Part shown: positions 33,278-42,514 of the stretch, one piece after another
Layout: each line of letters starts with the position of its first letter
Numbering within the stretch: position 1 is the stretch's first letter
NCBI RefSeq assembly: GCF_019468565.1
Contig: NZ_CP080521.1
Span: 7,626,001-7,690,000, forward strand
DNA: 64,000 nt
Origin: Pseudonocardia sp. DSM 110487
GTDB taxonomy: Bacteria > Actinomycetota > Actinomycetes > Mycobacteriales > Pseudonocardiaceae
Direction of reading: 5' to 3'
Position numbers and translations under genes: made by a program
The notes under the pieces: generated by a model
Database searches by the model: none
Told to the model about the DNA's origin: nothing
Seen by the model: only the letters and a program-made list of their open reading frames with translations

Positions 33278-35164
33278 CTACTGCTCGGAAGGGAAGCCGC
33301 GCGGCACCGGCACGGACACCGTGGGCATCTCGGCGACACGGAGTCGGGCCGACCCGTACGGCACCAGTCGCAGGCTCTGCACGGGCATCGTGAGCGACAC
33401 CGGGCTCGCCGGCACCGGGCCTGCCGAGTTCTGGTGCAGCTGCCAGTCCTCGATCATCGAGCCCCGCCCGGCCACCACCACGGGCGGCGACCCGGGGGCG
33501 AACGGGACGGATGGAACCGGCGTGCGGGTGACAGACCAGCTCTCGAGCCCGTCGGGGTCCTCGACCCAGAGTCCGAAGTGCCACGCGGTGCGCGGGGTGA
33601 TCTCCCACTCCCCAAGTCCCTCGTGGCCGGGCACGGGGCGCCACACTTCGCCGAGCCCGTGGACCATCACCAGCGGGCCCAGGCGCAGCCCCACGGCGCC
33701 CCCGTCGCGCGGGACGGTTCGCAACTGCATGGGCAGCACCAGCCGGAGCCGGTCGCCGTCGGTCCACACCCGGGTCACGGTGAGGAACCCGTGCTCGTTC
33801 GGGCGCACCGGCTGGGGTTCTCCGGCGACGGTCAGCGTGGCGCCGGCGCACCACTCCGGGATACGCAGGCGCAACCCGAACGCGGGTCGGCCGGGCTCGG
33901 TGTGCACGACGACCTCGACGGTCTCGTCGAAGGGGTAGCTGGTCTCGACGTCGAGGACGACCGTGCGGCCGCCGAGCTGCGCCGAGACCCGGCACGGCCC
34001 GTAGGCGACCACCGTCAGCACGTCCTCTTCCGGCCCTGCCATCCACATCGACCGCACCAGCTTCGGCCAGGCCTGGTGGAGGTTCGCGGTGCAGCACTTG
34101 CCGACCGGGCTCGGGCCGAACGTGTTGGCCTCGTCCTTGCTGAAGGTCCACTCCCGGTGCGCGAACGAGACCAGCACCTGGTTGGCCTGCTGGACGAACT
34201 GGTGGGCCAGCATCCGGGGGTCGTTCGCGGCCGCCAGCTGGTTGAATGCGACCGCCTCCAGTCGGTCGCCGTACCGGCCCTCCCCGAGGTTCCGCACCAG
34301 TTGCTCCAAGGTGAACATCAGCTCCACGACAGCGCACGTCTCCACGCCTCGCCGAGCGTCTCGCCCGGCGAGCCACTCGTCGCCGGAGAACATGCCGTGC
34401 ACCTGGCCGTGCAGCCGGTCGAGGTGCTCGAACATCCGGACCACCTGGGCCGAGGCGTCGGCGGACAAGTCGACCCGCGCGGCAACCGCGGGCAGCTTGA
34501 GCGCCATCGCAATGTTCACCACGTGGGTGAGGTGCGAGAACCGGGTCATCGGACCGGCCGGCAGGTCGTCGGTCAGCGCAGTCAGCCAGTCCGCGGTCTG
34601 GGTGAGCAGGAGCCGCCCGAGGTCGAGCAGCCACTCGTCGCCGGTACGTTCGTGGAGCCAGAGCACCGAGACAACGTTCTCCGCGCCGCGAGCCTTGGCC
34701 CAGCTGGTGAGGGGACGATCGGGGAGCTCCGCGGCCTGGTAGCGGAAGTAGCTGGTCAGCAGTCCCTCGACGCGGTGGTCGCCGGTCGCGTCCGCCCACT
34801 GGGTGAGTGCCTTCAGCGCGACCATGCGCGGCCACCAGTCGTCGTTGCCGACCGGCCCGAACTGCCCGTTCGGTCGCTGGCTGGCGATGATGGACTCGAC
34901 CCAGGTCCGGGCGCGTTCCTTGAGCTCCTCGTCGTCGAGGACGAAGGCCAGCGGGACCAGCCCGTCGAGGTAGTACGGGCCGTTCTCCCAAGCCTCCCCG
35001 TCGCCGCCGAGCCAGGCGCTCGAGGCACTCACGTCCTCCCAGAGCTCAGGCAGGCGGCCGGTCTGCCCGTCAGCCTGCAGCCTCAGCTGGTCGGCCAGCC
35101 ACCCCGTCGGCCGCACGGCCCCCAGGGGCAGCTCACGCAACGCGGCATTCGCGACCTCGGACAC
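33278..35164 (-). CDS. Glycoside hydrolase family 127 protein (beta-L-arabinofuranosidase-like)
   Basis: From the GTG at 35164 (GAGGAG seven bases upstream) the 628-residue protein starts VSEVANAALRELPLGAVRPT. It has the GH127/DUF1680 alpha/alpha barrel, with 'ENGPYYLDGLVPLAFVL', 'QRPNGQFGPVGNDDWWPRMV' and 'HGMFSGDEWLAG'. The zinc/cysteine site of the family is seen as 'GVETCAVVE' (Glu, Cys) and 'GKCCTANLHQAWPK' (Cys-Cys, the second pair including the nucleophile). This is followed by the C-terminal beta-domain. No signal peptide, so it should act on imported L-arabinofuranosides or related sugars. Its specificity within GH127 is unknown. Starts up to 35644 overlap the next gene's promoter and lack homology. 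Confidence 0.92.
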   Translation of the reverse strand: MSEVANAALRELPLGAVRPTGWLADQLRLQADGQTGRLPELWEDVSASSAWLGGDGEAWENGPYYLDGLVPLAFVLDDEELKERARTWVESIIASQRPNGQFGPVGNDDWWPRMVALKALTQWADATGDHRVEGLLTSYFRYQAAELPDRPLTSWAKARGAENVVSVLWLHERTGDEWLLDLGRLLLTQTADWLTALTDDLPAGPMTRFSHLTHVVNIAMALKLPAVAARVDLSADASAQVVRMFEHLDRLHGQVHGMFSGDEWLAGRDARRGVETCAVVELMFTLEQLVRNLGEGRYGDRLEAVAFNQLAAANDPRMLAHQFVQQANQVLVSFAHREWTFSKDEANTFGPSPVGKCCTANLHQAWPKLVRSMWMAGPEEDVLTVVAYGPCRVSAQLGGRTVVLDVETSYPFDETVEVVVHTEPGRPAFGLRLRIPEWCAGATLTVAGEPQPVRPNEHGFLTVTRVWTDGDRLRLVLPMQLRTVPRDGGAVGLRLGPLVMVHGLGEVWRPVPGHEGLGEWEITPRTAWHFGLWVEDPDGLESWSVTRTPVPSVPFAPGSPPVVVAGRGSMIEDWQLHQNSAGPVPASPVSLTMPVQSLRLVPYGSARLRVAEMPTVSVPVPRGFPSEQ

Positions 35165-35325
35165 GGTTCTCCTCAGTGTGTTCTCCGGGCGGCATCGTGA
35201 GCCGTCCGCCGTCGATGATCGTTCACAGGCTGCTCCCGGTCCGCGCACAGAGATTTTCCAGCCACGGACGTCAGGCTCGGCTCCGACCGCGGCGAGGGTC
35301 CGCGGCGGAATGAGGACAACCGACG

Positions 35326-35715
35326 ATGGCACCTGCACAGACCCGTCGCCCGCGCTGGTGGCCGGCCGCCGCGCTCGCCGCGACCGGGCTGGTCCTGCTG
35401 GCCGGCTGCGGCAATGCCGCATCCGGGAGCAGCACAGGGAGCGCGAGCACGACCGCGAACGGGGGCACCGCTGCCCCGTCGAACACGCAGATGGACGCGT
35501 TCGCGAGCTGTCTCGCCGAGAACGGCGTGACGCTGCCCGAAGGGTCGGGCGATCCCCAGAGCGACCCGGCTCCCGGTGGAGCCGTCGAGGGAAGCGCACC
35601 GTCGGACGCCCCGGAACCCGGTGATGGCGACACCCCGCCGGCACCGGAGGGCGTCGACGCCGTCACGTGGGCCGCTGCACTGGAAGCATGCAGCGAGACG
35701 ATGCCCAAGGGATAG
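35326..35715 (+). CDS. Small secreted lipoprotein with paired Cys
   Basis: The 129-residue protein has a lipoprotein signal (MAPAQTRRPRWWPAAALAAT ... lipobox 'LLAGCGN'), a Ser/Thr/Gly-rich linker, and a short conserved-looking block 'TQMDAFASCLAENGVTLPEG' with 'AALEACSETMPKG' at the end. The two Cys may form a disulfide. The pattern 'FASCLxxNGVxLP...ACxxxxP' is common in actinobacterial lipoproteins encoded near MacAB-type exporters, which is the context here (convergent with the fusion-protein gene). Function unknown. Confidence 0.85.
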   Translation: MAPAQTRRPRWWPAAALAATGLVLLAGCGNAASGSSTGSASTTANGGTAAPSNTQMDAFASCLAENGVTLPEGSGDPQSDPAPGGAVEGSAPSDAPEPGDGDTPPAPEGVDAVTWAAALEACSETMPKG

Positions 35716-35717
35716 CG

Positions 35718-35752
35718 AGCCCGCCGACAGCCCGTCGAGCGCTCGGCGGGCT
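35718..35752. terminator. Terminator between convergent genes
   Basis: Arms AGCCCGCCGA / TCGGCGGGCT (10 bp perfect) surround a 15-base loop, with an overlapping alternative ACAGCCCG/CGGGCTGT. It starts three bases after the lipoprotein stop and faces the exporter operon. Confidence 0.75.
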
Positions 35753-35843
35753 GTCTGCGGGACCTGTGTCGCGGTTCGAAGCAGTTTCCGTGCACCCGTG
35801 TTCAGGCGCTGCTCGGCAGCTCTGTCTCGAGGAGATCCCCGCG

Positions 35844-37475
35844 TCAGCCGGTGGGCGCCGCCGCCGGGAGCAGGAGCTCCTGGCCCTCCCGAAGACCGGA
35901 GAGCACCTGGGTGTACTCGTCGCCGACGGCACCGGCGTCGAACGGCGTCGGAACCGGCTGGTTGTCCCCGCCGCGGACGTCGACGATCGTGCTCGACCCC
36001 TCGCGCCGGACGATGGCAGAGGGCACACGGAGCACGTTGTCCACGGATTCGGTGATGACGTCGGCCAGCGCGGTCTGGCCGTCACGCAGCCGCGGGTCGC
36101 TGCCCTCGCGCAGCACGATCGTGGCGTTGTACTGCACGATCCCCGACGCGGGTGTCCCCGCCGGTGCGATCGCCAGCACCGTGGCCGGCGCCCGCAGGCC
36201 CGGGACGGCGTCGACGCTGACCTCCACCTGCTGATTGACCGCGATGCGCGCGGCGTCGGACTCCTCGAACGGCACGATCAGCTGGAACGTGTCGATGTTG
36301 TTCAGCACCATGAACGCGGTGCTGCTGGAGGTCGAACTGCTTCCCGAGTCGCTCGACGCCGCAGAGGTGCTCTCGGGAATCGTCGCGCTGGTACCGGGAG
36401 CCACCGGGGTTGTGCCGGACGCCTCGCCGAGGAACTCGCCGACCTTCCCGTTGATCACCGACACGACGCCTGCGACCGGGGCGCGCAGCACCGTGTTGTC
36501 GACGTCCTGCTGAGCGACCCGGACGGCCGCCTGCGCGTTGCGCAGCTGCGCCCTCCGGACCTCGATGTCGGCGGGCCGGTCGTTCTGCGCGGCGCCGCTG
36601 TCGTTCTCCGCGGAGATGACTGTCTGCTGTTCCCGCTCGATCGCCACCTTCCCATCGGCGGCGGCCACGTCCTCCTGGTGCTTCGCCTGGTCGAGCGCGG
36701 TCTCCGACTGGAGCACCGTGCGCTTCGCGTTCTCGACGGCCGAGCGGTCGGCGTCGAGCCGGTCGCAGGCCCCGGCGGGGACGGTGCTGCGGGAGACGCC
36801 TTCCACCGTGTACGACGCGTCCTCGGTGTCATCGTCACCATCGGACGCCGGCGGCCTGCTGGTCGGTGTGCTCCCGCTGGTGGTCGGCGGCGGGCTGGTG
36901 GTGGTCGTCGACGAGCTACCGCCCGCGTCGTCGCAGGCCTCCTCGTCCCGGCGCAGCACGTCCCAGGCGCGGTCGAGCACCCTCTTGTCGAAGGCGAGCT
37001 GCTCACGCGCCCGGTTGGTGGCCGCGCGGTTCAGGTCGTTCGTCTCGTCGACCTGCTGCTTGACCGCCTCGATGATCTCCCGCGCCTGCTCGAGGGTGCG
37101 GCCGGTGGCGTTCACGCGGTTGCCACCCGTGGCGCGGTCGAGCTCGGCCTGCGCCTCGGCGAGGGTGGCCTGCTCCTGCTGGAGCGTCTGGCGGAGCGCG
37201 AAGTCGTCGACCCGCGCCAGCTCCTGCCCCGGCACGACGCGATCGCCGACGCCCACCAGCACCTGCGTGAGCTGCCCGCGCCGCGGGAAGCCGAGCGTCT
37301 GCTCGGAGATCCCGACGAGCGTCCCGGAGGCTGACACCGTCGTCTGCACCGAGCCGCGGTCCACGCGCAGCGTCGGCGGTGGCGGCGGCGCGCTGGTGCA
37401 GGCCGTGAGGGCCAGCACCGCGACCGCACCGATGGCGCACACCACCCGGGTGCGCCGACCGGTCGTTCGGGACAT
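35844..37475 (-). CDS. Periplasmic/extracellular adaptor (membrane-fusion-like) lipoprotein of a MacAB-type exporter
   Basis: From the ATG at 37475 (AGGAGC upstream) the 543-residue protein has a signal with lipobox 'VLALTACTSA'. The biotinyl-lipoyl-like half domain includes 'VSASGTLVGISEQTLGFPRR' and 'VLVGVGDRVVPGQELARVDD'. A long coiled-coil hairpin follows, interrupted by a Ser/Thr/Pro/Asp-rich insert (about residues 185-235), then the second lipoyl half 'VLRAPVAGVVSVINGKVGEF' and a beta-barrel part ending 'VLSGLREGQELLLPA'. It is the third gene of the ATPase-permease-adaptor operon. An alternative ATG at 37523 overlaps the permease stop. Confidence 0.9.
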   Translation of the reverse strand: MSRTTGRRTRVVCAIGAVAVLALTACTSAPPPPPTLRVDRGSVQTTVSASGTLVGISEQTLGFPRRGQLTQVLVGVGDRVVPGQELARVDDFALRQTLQQEQATLAEAQAELDRATGGNRVNATGRTLEQAREIIEAVKQQVDETNDLNRAATNRAREQLAFDKRVLDRAWDVLRRDEEACDDAGGSSSTTTTSPPPTTSGSTPTSRPPASDGDDDTEDASYTVEGVSRSTVPAGACDRLDADRSAVENAKRTVLQSETALDQAKHQEDVAAADGKVAIEREQQTVISAENDSGAAQNDRPADIEVRRAQLRNAQAAVRVAQQDVDNTVLRAPVAGVVSVINGKVGEFLGEASGTTPVAPGTSATIPESTSAASSDSGSSSTSSSTAFMVLNNIDTFQLIVPFEESDAARIAVNQQVEVSVDAVPGLRAPATVLAIAPAGTPASGIVQYNATIVLREGSDPRLRDGQTALADVITESVDNVLRVPSAIVRREGSSTIVDVRGGDNQPVPTPFDAGAVGDEYTQVLSGLREGQELLLPAAAPTG

Positions 37476-37519
37476 GGAAGCTCCTGTCTTGATCACTTCT
37501 GGACTGAGTCTGGCGCGGG

Positions 37520-38734
37520 TCATTGGTATCGGAGGGCCTCGATCGGTCGGAGCCGTGAGGCGCGGTGGGCCGGGTAGCCGCCCGCAACGAGGCCGATGAG
37601 CAGGCTGACCGTGAACGAGAGCACGATCGAAGCGGTATCGACTGCGGGCACCGGGAAGTCGGGGATGAACTGCGGGAGGATCGCGGCACCGGTGAGCGCG
37701 AGCCCGACACCGAGGGCGATCCCCATCAGCCCGCCCAGGCCGGACAGGAACACCGACTCGAGCAGGAACTGCAGCAGGATCACCCGCGGCCGGGCGCCGA
37801 TCGCCTTGCGGATCCCGATCTCCCGGGTCCGCTCGGTGACCGTCACCAGCATGATGTTCGCGACGCCGATGCTGCCCACGATCAGCGAGATCCCCGCAAC
37901 GGCCGCGGTGAACAGCGTCAGGTACGACAGGAACTGCGTCGCGTCCTGGATCTGCTGCTGCAGCGCCAGCACGTTGAAGTCGCGCTTGGCGGTGTCGCGG
38001 ATGTTGTGGCGGTCGGACAGGATCGTCGTGATCTGGTTCGACGCCGCGGTCACCGTCTCCGCCGAACGGGCCCGCACGATGATGGTGTCCAGCGCCTCGC
38101 CGCCGCCGGTGAGGTAGCTGCGGGCGGCGCCGAGCGGCATGATCGCGACGTCGTCCTCTTGCCCGGTGCTCTCGAGCGTGCCGATCACCCGGAACACCGC
38201 CCGGCCGATCCGGACCTCCTGGCCGAGCGCGGCAGCCGGGCTACCGCCGTACAGCTCGTTGACCGCGTTCGAGCCGAGCAGGACCACCTTGGCGTTGGTG
38301 CGGGCCTCCTGCTCGTCGAACCCGCGCCCCGCCGCCACCACTCGATCGGTGATCGTCAGGTAGTCGGCCGTCGATCCGGTGACCGACGTGCGGTACTGCT
38401 CCCCGTTCCCCTGCAGCAGCGCAGTCCCGCTCACGGTCGGGGTCACCGATGCGATGTCCGGAGCGCGCGACCGGTTGGTCAACGCCGCCATGTCGTTCTC
38501 GGTGAGGTCACGGGCCTGGCCCCCACCAGGCACCGCACCCACGCTCTGGGTCACGGTGATCTGGGTGTTGAGCGAGCCGAACTGGTCGTTGAACCCTGCC
38601 TGGATCCCGTTGCCGATCGCGGTGAGCAGGATGACCGCCGAGACGCCGATGATGATGCCGAGCGTGGTGAGCGCGGAGCGCAGCTTGTTGGCCCGCAGGC
38701 CGCGCAGCGCGATGCTCGTGACCTCCCAGATCAC
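37520..38734 (-). CDS. MacB-type ABC transporter permease
   Basis: The 404-residue protein has the FtsX/MacB plan. An N-terminal TM ('SALTTLGIIIGVSAVILLTA') is followed by a large extracytoplasmic domain of ~210 residues and three C-terminal TMs ('VAGISLIVGSIGVANIMLVT', 'RTREIGIRKAIGARPRVILL', 'VLSFTVSLLIGLVAGGYPAH'). It overlaps the ATPase stop by ATGA (38734-38731). Together with its neighbours it forms a mechanotransmission-type exporter for a peptide, lipid or drug. Confidence 0.95.
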   Translation of the reverse strand: MIWEVTSIALRGLRANKLRSALTTLGIIIGVSAVILLTAIGNGIQAGFNDQFGSLNTQITVTQSVGAVPGGGQARDLTENDMAALTNRSRAPDIASVTPTVSGTALLQGNGEQYRTSVTGSTADYLTITDRVVAAGRGFDEQEARTNAKVVLLGSNAVNELYGGSPAAALGQEVRIGRAVFRVIGTLESTGQEDDVAIMPLGAARSYLTGGGEALDTIIVRARSAETVTAASNQITTILSDRHNIRDTAKRDFNVLALQQQIQDATQFLSYLTLFTAAVAGISLIVGSIGVANIMLVTVTERTREIGIRKAIGARPRVILLQFLLESVFLSGLGGLMGIALGVGLALTGAAILPQFIPDFPVPAVDTASIVLSFTVSLLIGLVAGGYPAHRASRLRPIEALRYQ

Positions 38735-39417
38735 GCCGCGGCCAGTTGCTGCTGCCGTACGTCACGGACGATGTGGCCGTCGCGCAGCTCGATCACGCGC
38801 TTGGCGAACTCGGCGACCTCCGGCTCGTGCGTGATCAGCACGACGGTGCGGCCTGCGTCGTTCAGCTCGACCAGCAGCCGCATGATCTCGACCGTCGAGG
38901 TGGTGTCCAGGTTCCCGGTGGGCTCGTCGGCGAGGATGATCGCCGGGTTGGTGACCAGCGCCCTGGCCACCGCGACGCGCTGCTGCTGCCCACCGGAGAG
39001 CTCGTTGGGCATGTGCTCTGCCCGCTCGTCCAGACCCACCCGCTCGAGCGCGGCCCGCGCCCGTTCCCTGCGGACGTGCACACCGGCGTAGACCAGCGGC
39101 AGCTCGACGTTCCGCAGAGCGGACGTCCGCGAGATCAGGTTGAACGACTGGAAAACGAACCCGATCCGCGTGTTGCGGATGGCCGCGAGCTTGTTGTCCC
39201 GCAGCTTGCTGACGTCGATCCCGTCGAGGGTGTAGCGGCCGGTGCTCGGCACGTCAAGGCAGCCGAGGATGTTCATCATCGTGCTCTTGCCCGACCCGGA
39301 CGCCCCCATGATCGCGACGAAGTCGCCCTCCTCGATCAGGAGATCCACCGGGCCGAGCGCCCGGACCTTCACCTCGCCGTTGCCGTAGATCTTCGTGACG
39401 CCATCGAACTCGATCAT
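38731..39417 (-). CDS. MacB-type ABC transporter ATPase
   Basis: The 228-residue protein starts MIEFDGVTKIYGNGEVKVRA, with Walker A 'GASGSGKSTMMNILGCLDVP', Q-loop 'IGFVFQSFNLI', signature 'LSGGQQQR', Walker B 'IILADEPTGNLDT' and His 'LITHEPE'. This is the LolD/MacB subfamily. GGGGGGA lies seven bases before the ATG. First gene of the leftward exporter operon; its promoter region contains the conserved element at 39523-39575 shared with the 52-kb region, so it may be controlled by the divergent two-component system. Confidence 0.95.
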   Translation of the reverse strand: MIEFDGVTKIYGNGEVKVRALGPVDLLIEEGDFVAIMGASGSGKSTMMNILGCLDVPSTGRYTLDGIDVSKLRDNKLAAIRNTRIGFVFQSFNLISRTSALRNVELPLVYAGVHVRRERARAALERVGLDERAEHMPNELSGGQQQRVAVARALVTNPAIILADEPTGNLDTTSTVEIMRLLVELNDAGRTVVLITHEPEVAEFAKRVIELRDGHIVRDVRQQQLAAA

Positions 39418-39522
39418 CTTCCCCCCAGGTGGTTGATCCCGTCGTGGACACCTGAGACGCGCACCGCGCCGGTTGGGGCGTGTGGATGGTGTCGTTGAAG
39501 GATCCCGATCACCCGGGTGACA

Positions 39523-39575
39523 GTGCCCGGGTTCCATGAGAACCTGATGAAGATCTGCCGGAGTTTCGTTAATAG
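39523..39575. promoter_or_regulatory. Conserved regulatory element, copy 1 (OmpR-type direct repeat)
   Basis: The element reads GTGCCC(G)GG - 5 bases - ATGAGAACCTGATGAAGAT - 6 bases - GAGTTTCGTTAA. On the lower strand TCAT recurs with 11-bp phase (TTCATCAGGTTCTCAT), the spacing bound by OmpR/PhoB-class dimers. The same parts in the same spacing recur at 52074-52125. It lies between the MacAB-like operon and the response-regulator gene. Confidence 0.7.
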
Positions 39576-39735
39576 CCCGGCGCCGCAGCGCCCACGGCGG
39601 ATTTTGTGGCTGTGCGCCGACAGGCGCCGGACGTCATCCGTTCGTATGGCCGGGCCACAAGACCCCGCATCTTCATCGGTTTCTCATCTTCACCCGGCAA
39701 GCTGTGCAGGCCGAATTCGAGAGGCGAGGAGACAG

Positions 39736-40431
39736 ATGCATCTGGTCGTGGTCGACGACGAGGAAGCGGTGCGGGACTCGCTGTCGCGGACCCTGCGCTT
39801 CGAGGGCTACACCGTCGCCCTGGCCGCGGACGGCGCGGCCGGCCTCGAGGTGATCCGCGCCGAGAAGCCGGACGCGGTCGTGCTCGACATCATGATGCCG
39901 GTGCTCAACGGCTTGGACACGTGCCGCGTCCTCCGTTCCGAGGGCAACTTCGTCCCCATCCTCATGCTCACCGCGCGCGGTGGTGTGTCCGACCGGGTCA
40001 CCGGGCTCGACGCCGGCGCCGATGACTACCTCGTCAAGCCGTTCGCGTTGAACGAGCTGCTGGCCCGCGTCCGCGCGCTGCTGCGGCGGGTCGAGTACAC
40101 CGCACCACCGCAGCCCGCGGGCGGCTCCGCCCTGACGTTCGCCGATCTCGTTCTCGAACCCGAGACCCGGGAAGTCCGCCGCGGCGATCGGCCCATCCGC
40201 CTGACCCGCACGGAGTTCGCGATGCTGGAGATGTTCTTGCGGAACCCCCGGATCGTGCTCACCCGCGCCGCGATGTTCGAACAGGTCTGGGGCTACGACT
40301 TCGGTACCTCGTCGAACGGGCTGGACGTTTATGTCAGCTACCTGCGCCGCAAGCTCGAGGAACTCGGCGAGCCTCGGCTTCTGCACACCGTGCGGGGCGT
40401 CGGGTACGTGCTCAGGGACGATCCACTGTGA
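39736..40431 (+). CDS. OmpR-family response regulator
   Basis: The 231-residue protein has a receiver domain starting 'HLVVVDDEEAVRDSLSRTLR', phospho-acceptor Asp in 'DAVVLDIMMPVLNGLDTCRV', Thr in 'ILMLTARGG' and Lys in 'GADDYLVKPFALNELLARVR'. A winged-helix DNA-binding domain ('PIRLTRTEFAMLEMFLRNPR', 'TSSNGLDVYVSYLRRKLEE') completes it. GAGGAG precedes the ATG. Its stop overlaps the kinase start (GTGA). It is the likely binder of the 11-bp-phased element upstream. Confidence 0.95.
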   Translation: MHLVVVDDEEAVRDSLSRTLRFEGYTVALAADGAAGLEVIRAEKPDAVVLDIMMPVLNGLDTCRVLRSEGNFVPILMLTARGGVSDRVTGLDAGADDYLVKPFALNELLARVRALLRRVEYTAPPQPAGGSALTFADLVLEPETREVRRGDRPIRLTRTEFAMLEMFLRNPRIVLTRAAMFEQVWGYDFGTSSNGLDVYVSYLRRKLEELGEPRLLHTVRGVGYVLRDDPL

Positions 40432-41849
40432 GACCGCGCGTGCCGTGGCGCGAGAGGTCGCTGCGCACCCGGCTCACCGTTCTCGTGGCGGGCGCCATGG
40501 CGGCAGCTGTCGTCGTGATGTGGCTGTCCACCTGGCTGCTGCTCAGGGCGAACCTGTACATCGAGTTCGACGCACAATTGCAGACCTACGCCCAGGTCGC
40601 AGCGAAGTTGGAGTCTCCGACCGAGGCACTGTCGACACTGCGAACGGTGGAGCGGCCAGGGCTGGATACCGGGGCCGAGAACGACGACATGCTCGTCGTG
40701 CAGTTCCTGAACCCCGACGGGACCAGCGCGGGGGCCGCCGGGCCGGCCGCAGCTGTCCCAGTGGGACCCGCCAGTCGCCAGGTTGCCTCGGGCGCGGTCC
40801 CCGCGGCATCGGAGGTGGAGACGATCGCCGGTGCCCGGTACCGCATCTGGACCGTGGCCCGGCCGGGCGGCGGCGCCGTCCAGGTTGCCCGCAACTCGGC
40901 GGAGCTGGAACGCCGACCGGACGTGCTCGGGTTCTGGCTGGCGGTCGCCGGACTGATCGGCGTTCTCGGCGCCGCGCTGGCCGGCCGCGCGATCGCCAGA
41001 TCCGCGTTGCGCCCGGTCGGCGAGCTCACCGTTGCGGCGGAGGAGATCGCTCGCACGCAGGAGCTCTCGACCGGTATCACCGTCACGGGCAAGGACGAGC
41101 TGGCCCGGCTGGCCGAGGCGTTCAACGCGATGCTCGCAGCACTCAAGGACTCCCGCGACGAGCAGCGACGGTTGGTCCAAGACGCCGGCCACGAGCTGCG
41201 TACGCCCCTGACCAGCCTGCGCAACAACATCGAACTGCTCATCCACGCCGACGGTCAGCGTCGCGCGTTGCCGACCGAGGACCGCGCCCGGTTGCTAGCC
41301 GACCTCGGCATCCAGTCCGCCGAGTTGACCACCTTGATGCAAGAGCTCGTCGACCTGTCCACCGGGGAGCACGAACCCGAGCCGGTTGAACTGGTCGACC
41401 TGGCGGACGTGCTCGACGCAACCGTCGAACGGGTCCGGGCCCGGTCACCACAGATCCGGTTCGACATCGAGTTGGCCTCCGCTGTGGTGAACGGCCGGGC
41501 AGCCGCCCTGGAGCGCGCGGTGCTCAACGTGCTCGACAACGCCGCGAAGTGGAGCCCGCCGGGCGGCGTTGTCACGGCCCGGGTCATCCGCGACGCCGAG
41601 AGCGTCCCGCCGCGAGCCCGGATCGTGGTGTCCGACCAGGGGCCGGGGATCGCGGCGGTGGACCTTCCCCACGTGTTCGAGCGGTTCTACCGCGCCGCGA
41701 CCGCCCGTTCCCGTCCCGGCTCCGGGCTCGGCCTCGCCATCGTGGAGCAGGTCGTCACGCAACACGGCGGGACCGTGCACGCCGCCCGCGACGTGGCTTC
41801 AGGGGCGCGCTTCGAGCTTGCCTTCCCGTTGGCGGCGCCGGGTCAATAG
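40428..41849 (+). CDS. Sensor histidine kinase, partner of the preceding regulator
   Basis: The 473-residue kinase has two TM helices (about residues 18-40 and 165-187) around an extracytoplasmic sensor. It continues with a HAMP domain ('ARSALRPVGELTVAAEEIAR'), the H-box 'LVQDAGHELRTPLTSLRNN', N-box 'RAVLNVLDNAAKWSPPGG' and G boxes 'VSDQGPGIAAVDLPHVFERF' and 'GSGLGLAIVEQVV'. Architecture resembles mycobacterial MprB-type kinases. GTG start overlapping the regulator's stop. Confidence 0.95.
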   Translation: MRPRVPWRERSLRTRLTVLVAGAMAAAVVVMWLSTWLLLRANLYIEFDAQLQTYAQVAAKLESPTEALSTLRTVERPGLDTGAENDDMLVVQFLNPDGTSAGAAGPAAAVPVGPASRQVASGAVPAASEVETIAGARYRIWTVARPGGGAVQVARNSAELERRPDVLGFWLAVAGLIGVLGAALAGRAIARSALRPVGELTVAAEEIARTQELSTGITVTGKDELARLAEAFNAMLAALKDSRDEQRRLVQDAGHELRTPLTSLRNNIELLIHADGQRRALPTEDRARLLADLGIQSAELTTLMQELVDLSTGEHEPEPVELVDLADVLDATVERVRARSPQIRFDIELASAVVNGRAAALERAVLNVLDNAAKWSPPGGVVTARVIRDAESVPPRARIVVSDQGPGIAAVDLPHVFERFYRAATARSRPGSGLGLAIVEQVVTQHGGTVHAARDVASGARFELAFPLAAPGQ

Positions 41850-41866
41850 CCAAGCTCCGGCACCCC

Positions 41867-42514
41867 CTACTCGACATTGCTCCTGCTCCGTTTCCGGTCG
41901 CGTACCCGGACCGCGACGAACAGCACGATCGCCAGTGCCACCGCGGCGATGACGACCGTCTGGAAGACGCCCGCGTACCCATCGACGACCTGCCAGTTGG
42001 CGCCCAACAGGTATCCGGCCACGACGAAGACCGAGTTCCAGATCAGGCTGCCCAACGTGGTCAGCCACAGGAACTGCCACATCGGCATTCGTTCGACGCC
42101 CGCCGGCAACGAGATGAGGCTGCGGAACAGCGGCACCATCCGGCCGAAGAACACCGCCTTCGTGCCATGTCTGAGGAACCACTGCTCGGTGCGGTCGAAG
42201 TCGGACGGTTTCATCAGCGGCGCACGGATGATCAGTGCGCGTACCCGGTCGCGGCCGAGCCACGCGCCGAGCCAATAAGTGAGAACGGCGCCCACCACGG
42301 AGCCGAGGGTCGTCCAGAACAGGGCCATGAACAGGCTCATCGTGCCCTGGCTCGCGGAGAAGCCGACCAGTGGCAGCACGAGTTCGCTCGGCATCGGCGG
42401 GAAGATATTGTCGATTCCGAGGAGCAAGGCCGCGCCCGGCCCGCCCAGCTCATCCATGAGGTCCACCACCAATCCGGCGAGACCTTCTGGCTGGCCGGCG
42501 GCTGCTACGTTCAT
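41867..42514 (-). CDS. DedA-family membrane protein
   Basis: The 215-residue protein starts MNVAAAGQPEGLAGLVVDLM. DedA/SNARE-associated hallmarks are 'NIFPPMPSELVLPLVGFSAS' near the N-terminus, the 'GSVVGAVLTYWLGAWLGRDR' helix and the family motif 'VFFGRMVPLFRSLISLPAG' (FxRxxPxxRxxxxxxAG). The family translocates or flips lipid carriers such as undecaprenyl phosphate. Its ATG overlaps the stop of the GT-C gene (ATGA), which fits a role in recycling a polyprenyl-phosphate sugar carrier. Confidence 0.93.
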   Translation of the reverse strand: MNVAAAGQPEGLAGLVVDLMDELGGPGAALLLGIDNIFPPMPSELVLPLVGFSASQGTMSLFMALFWTTLGSVVGAVLTYWLGAWLGRDRVRALIIRAPLMKPSDFDRTEQWFLRHGTKAVFFGRMVPLFRSLISLPAGVERMPMWQFLWLTTLGSLIWNSVFVVAGYLLGANWQVVDGYAGVFQTVVIAAVALAIVLFVAVRVRDRKRSRSNVE

